Part shown: one piece after another, positions 61,120 to 64,000 of the stretch
How the letters are laid out: the number at the start of each line of letters is the position of its first letter
Numbering within the stretch: the stretch's first letter is position 1
Source: Sindora glabra
Taxonomy: Eukaryota; Streptophyta; Magnoliopsida; Fabales; Fabaceae
DNA length: 64,000 nucleotides
Assembly: GCA_020226215.1 (NCBI GenBank)
Contig: CM035232.1
Span: forward strand, 62,629,220-62,693,219
Reading direction: 5' to 3'
Position numbers and translations under genes: made by a program
The notes under the pieces: generated by a model
The model's database searches: none
What the model was told of the DNA's origin: nothing
Seen by the model: the letters and a program-made list of their open reading frames with translations, nothing else

Positions 61120-64000
61120 TCTCTTGAATGCGCTTCGTCTAAGACACTTTTCTCTTTGTCTTTTTCCATGACATTGTAAGAATACACTTTTAAATGACTA
61201 CTAATAGAGAATATTTTTGTAGCATATGAATCAAGAAGCTCAATGGTGGATTTTAGTTCTATATAAAAAATAATCTAGTAATTTGTCATGTTCAAGATAA
61301 TTAATCAAAGGTTCATGCTAGTCCTTTTTTTCAATGTCAAAGATAAAGATATGATCTATACTTTCTTCATAATCTTTATCCTTATTTTCAAAAGTAAAAG
61401 TAACCGCCCATCTTTGGCATACACACATTTCTACTTTGACATTCATATGCACTAATGTTAGAGCTAAATATGCTAAGGCATCAACTTGCCATTTTTCTCT
61501 TCAAGGTATATGGGTTATTTCATTATGATTGAATTGTCTAAGAAGTTGCATGGCATATTTGCAATATGGCAAGAGATTAGAATTCTTCACTTCATAAGTA
61601 GGAAAAAGTTAATTATCAACTTCAAATCTCTGAACACCTTTATCTTGAAAATCTTAATTTCTTAAGCCATTGAGTCCTATAATCAAATACTAGTATTCGA
61701 TCATATTGTTTGAGTAGCACTTGGTTAAGCTGAAGATATATGGTAAAATGTTTCCTTCTAGCCTCATGAAAGTAACCTTAGCACTAACCTCTTTAGCGCT
61801 TATTACACCATTAAATAATATCTTCCATAAAAATGGAAGCTCAATGAGCATTACATCTTCATTTGAAAGTTTATCAAATAATTACTAATCATCAAGGATA
61901 GGAAGATTAGCCAAAAAGTTTACCACTACTTGGCCTTTCATTACTTTTTAAGGAACATATACAATGTTAAATTCTTAAAGTGATAATGACCATTTAGTAA
62001 ATCTTCTAAATAATATAGGTCGAGACATGATGTATTTTATAAGATCAACTTGAGACTAAGTGAGCTTGCAAATAATGAAAGAGCTTTTAGATTGCAAACA
62101 TCAAAGTTAAAGATATCCTTTTTATTGGAGTATAATTTAACTCAATACTATTCAAAGTCCTATTAATATAGTTTCCTCATTTTCTCAAGTAAGTAAGACT
62201 CCAAGTGAGTGCTCATATGCAATAATATAAAAGATGAATGGTCTACTAGGCAGAGGTGGTTGTAGGACTAATGGTTTGAAAAGATAAGATTTAATGCCTT
62301 TTAATGCATTTTAACAAGCTTTGGAACATTTTCTTTTCATGAGTTGGTTGAAGGATTGACATTTTCCTACTAGATTTAAAATGAACCTATTTATATAAGT
62401 GAGCTTCCTTTGAAGACTTTTTAACTAATGGATATCCTTTAGTTCTAGCACTTTTATAATAGCATTGATCTTTGATTCGTCAATCTCAATCGCATAATGT
62501 TGCACAATAAAGCCTTAGAATTTTTTAGATGAGACAACAAATGCATATTTAAGGGGATTCATCTTTAACTAGTGTCAATGAACATGTTCAAACACCATTT
62601 TAAGATTTTTTTAAATGTTAGTACTTCTTTTTTGATTTTATTACCAAGTCATCAACATAACATTTGACATTTTTTGTGAAACATGTCATTGAAGATCTTT
62701 TGCATTCCTTTTTGATGAGTGGCTCCTTCATTTTTCAATTTAACTGATATAACCTTATGGTAGTATATTCCTTATAGACTATAAAAAGCTATGAACTCTT
62801 AATCTATTAGTGCTATAAGGATTTGATTGTAATCAGATAATCTATCCATGAATGAGAGAATCTTATGGCTAATAATAATATCAATAGTAAGCTCAATAAT
62901 TGGAAGAGAAAAATTATCTTTAGGGAATACCTTATTCAAATCTTGGAAACACAAATGTGTAACAGTCTATTTTTCTTTCTTACAAGAATAATGATTGAGA
63001 TCCAAGTTAGATACTTAGCCTTTTAAATGAAACCAATATCAATAAGCTTGTTAACTTCATTTTCAATTTAAAGGATAAGCTTAGGGTGAAAATGATGCTA
63101 ATACTACTTTACTAATTGAACACCGTGCCATATCAATAAGTGATAAATTGTAATTTTTAGGTCTAACCTAGATATTTTTTTTGTATAACTAAGCAAAGAC
63201 ATTTTAGAACTCTCATAACAAACTTAAATATGCTTTTTCCTTTTTTAGTGTAAGGTTTGCATTTAAGAAATTTGGATATGCATCATCTGCAATGCCAAGG
63301 TTAACTTCCTTCAATTTATTAATGGTAACTCGAATACCTTTCTCCAATGATGGTGGGGTAGTTTCTTCTTTAATCAGAGGTTTTTCAACATTTGTGTTAA
63401 CTTCTGTTATATGATTAGTTGAATCATTTTCAAGTTTATCAAATATTCCATTTGTGGTTACTATTGTTTGTTTTCTTCATTTTAATACTTCATCATTGTA
63501 ACAACCTATTCTATATAGTGTTTTATTTATAAGAGCACAAAACTTTAATGTTTCTTTTCCTAGACAAGTGGTTTCTTTCTCCATTTTGTATTCTTCCTTT
63601 TTAAAGAAGATGAGCTAGGACTTAATTTGGAAAAAGGCATTCTTTTTAGAGGCAACTTTTTGAAGAGTTTGTTCATGAGGGTAGTTAAAGATAGTAGGTC
63701 AAAGTGAAGTTTCATCAATGTGATTTTCATCATCTTCAATAATGATGTATTAGCTTTCCACTTTCTTTATTGAAATGCATAATGAACTTAGTTACTTAAA
63801 ACCTAATCTAATTCTTGAATTTTTAATAGCATAACTTTGTTCCATTAAGTTCTTTTAAGTACTTACAAGGCTTCTATTTTCCATCATCTTTAGAAGAAGC
63901 TTTCTTAAAATAATTGGCTTTTTATTATTGTAGCCTTCTTTGGCTATTAACTTGTAAGCATTCGGATTAAACCTTTCTTTAGTTGCTTTGATGGTAATGT
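61120..64000 (-). pseudogene. Ty3/gypsy (Tat/Ogre-like) pol remnant, incomplete at the window edge
   Basis: Read on the minus strand, the reverse transcriptase segment KLKNEGATHQKGMQKIFNDM (near 62690-62750) is followed after a frameshift by KCYVDDLV (62642-62668), the catalytic motif. Lower down, near 61670-61840, is an RNase H-like stretch (LFNGVISAKEVSAK, then EGNILPYIFSL), followed by sequence like the connection region. Stops and frameshifts are frequent throughout. The integrase expected further left is not visible before the MITE at 60680-60946, so the element is truncated or too decayed there. Protease, gag and LTRs would lie beyond 64000. Confidence 0.75.

Overview
The window is nuclear DNA of a flowering plant, most likely a woody or large-genome eudicot. 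The evidence is AT-rich intergenic DNA, GT-AG introns, plant-only gene families and dense, nested transposable-element debris. I cannot name the species. Two real protein-coding genes are present, both on the minus strand.

(1) Positions 689-19424 hold the 5' two-thirds of the plant tRNA ligase gene (RNL/RLG1). I read seventeen exons whose phases all join. The reading frame leaves the window exactly at the splice site that precedes the kinase P-loop. Exon 1 can start at a distal ATG that adds a 58-residue, acid-free, Ser/Thr/Arg-rich leader like a plastid or mitochondrial transit peptide, or at a proximal ATG without it. Intron 14 is about 8.6 kb because it holds a decayed dispersed repeat, a small non-autonomous LTR element and a full-length dead Copia element that itself carries a TIR insertion.

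(2) Positions 38516-45769 hold a complete LEUNIG_HOMOLOG-type (LUH) co-repressor gene: 17 coding exons, 782 residues, LisH domain, Gln-rich middle and WD40 repeats. It has a TATA box and a probable 5'-UTR intron upstream, and one 75-nt intron that is in frame and free of stops.

Between the genes (19.4-38.5 kb) there is AT-rich repeat debris and a degenerate PPR-DYW fragment at 29.3 kb. A cluster of TIR elements at 30.5-33.5 kb includes a Pack-MULE-like element (32123-33515) carrying a piece of the endocytic adaptor gene TPLATE. Two neighbouring MITE-type elements lie at 36.1-37.9 kb.

Downstream of LUH (46.4-64 kb) everything I can identify is mobile DNA. A MITE with nearly perfect 42-nt arms lies at 47.2 kb. 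Two solo LTRs with the same termini are nested in opposite orientations at 47.6-53.3 kb. A 5.8-kb foldback/MULE-like element (53493-59268) has arms about 1 kb long and a ~3.4-kb minisatellite grown on one side only. A dead Ty3/gypsy (Tat/Ogre-like) pol region lies on the minus strand at the right edge.

The two genes have no evident functional link: one is an RNA-repair enzyme of tRNA splicing and the unfolded-protein response, the other a developmental transcriptional co-repressor. The most unusual structures are the asymmetric foldback element, the TPLATE-carrying element, the nested solo LTRs, and the paralogous empty site that dates one insertion in the RNL intron.
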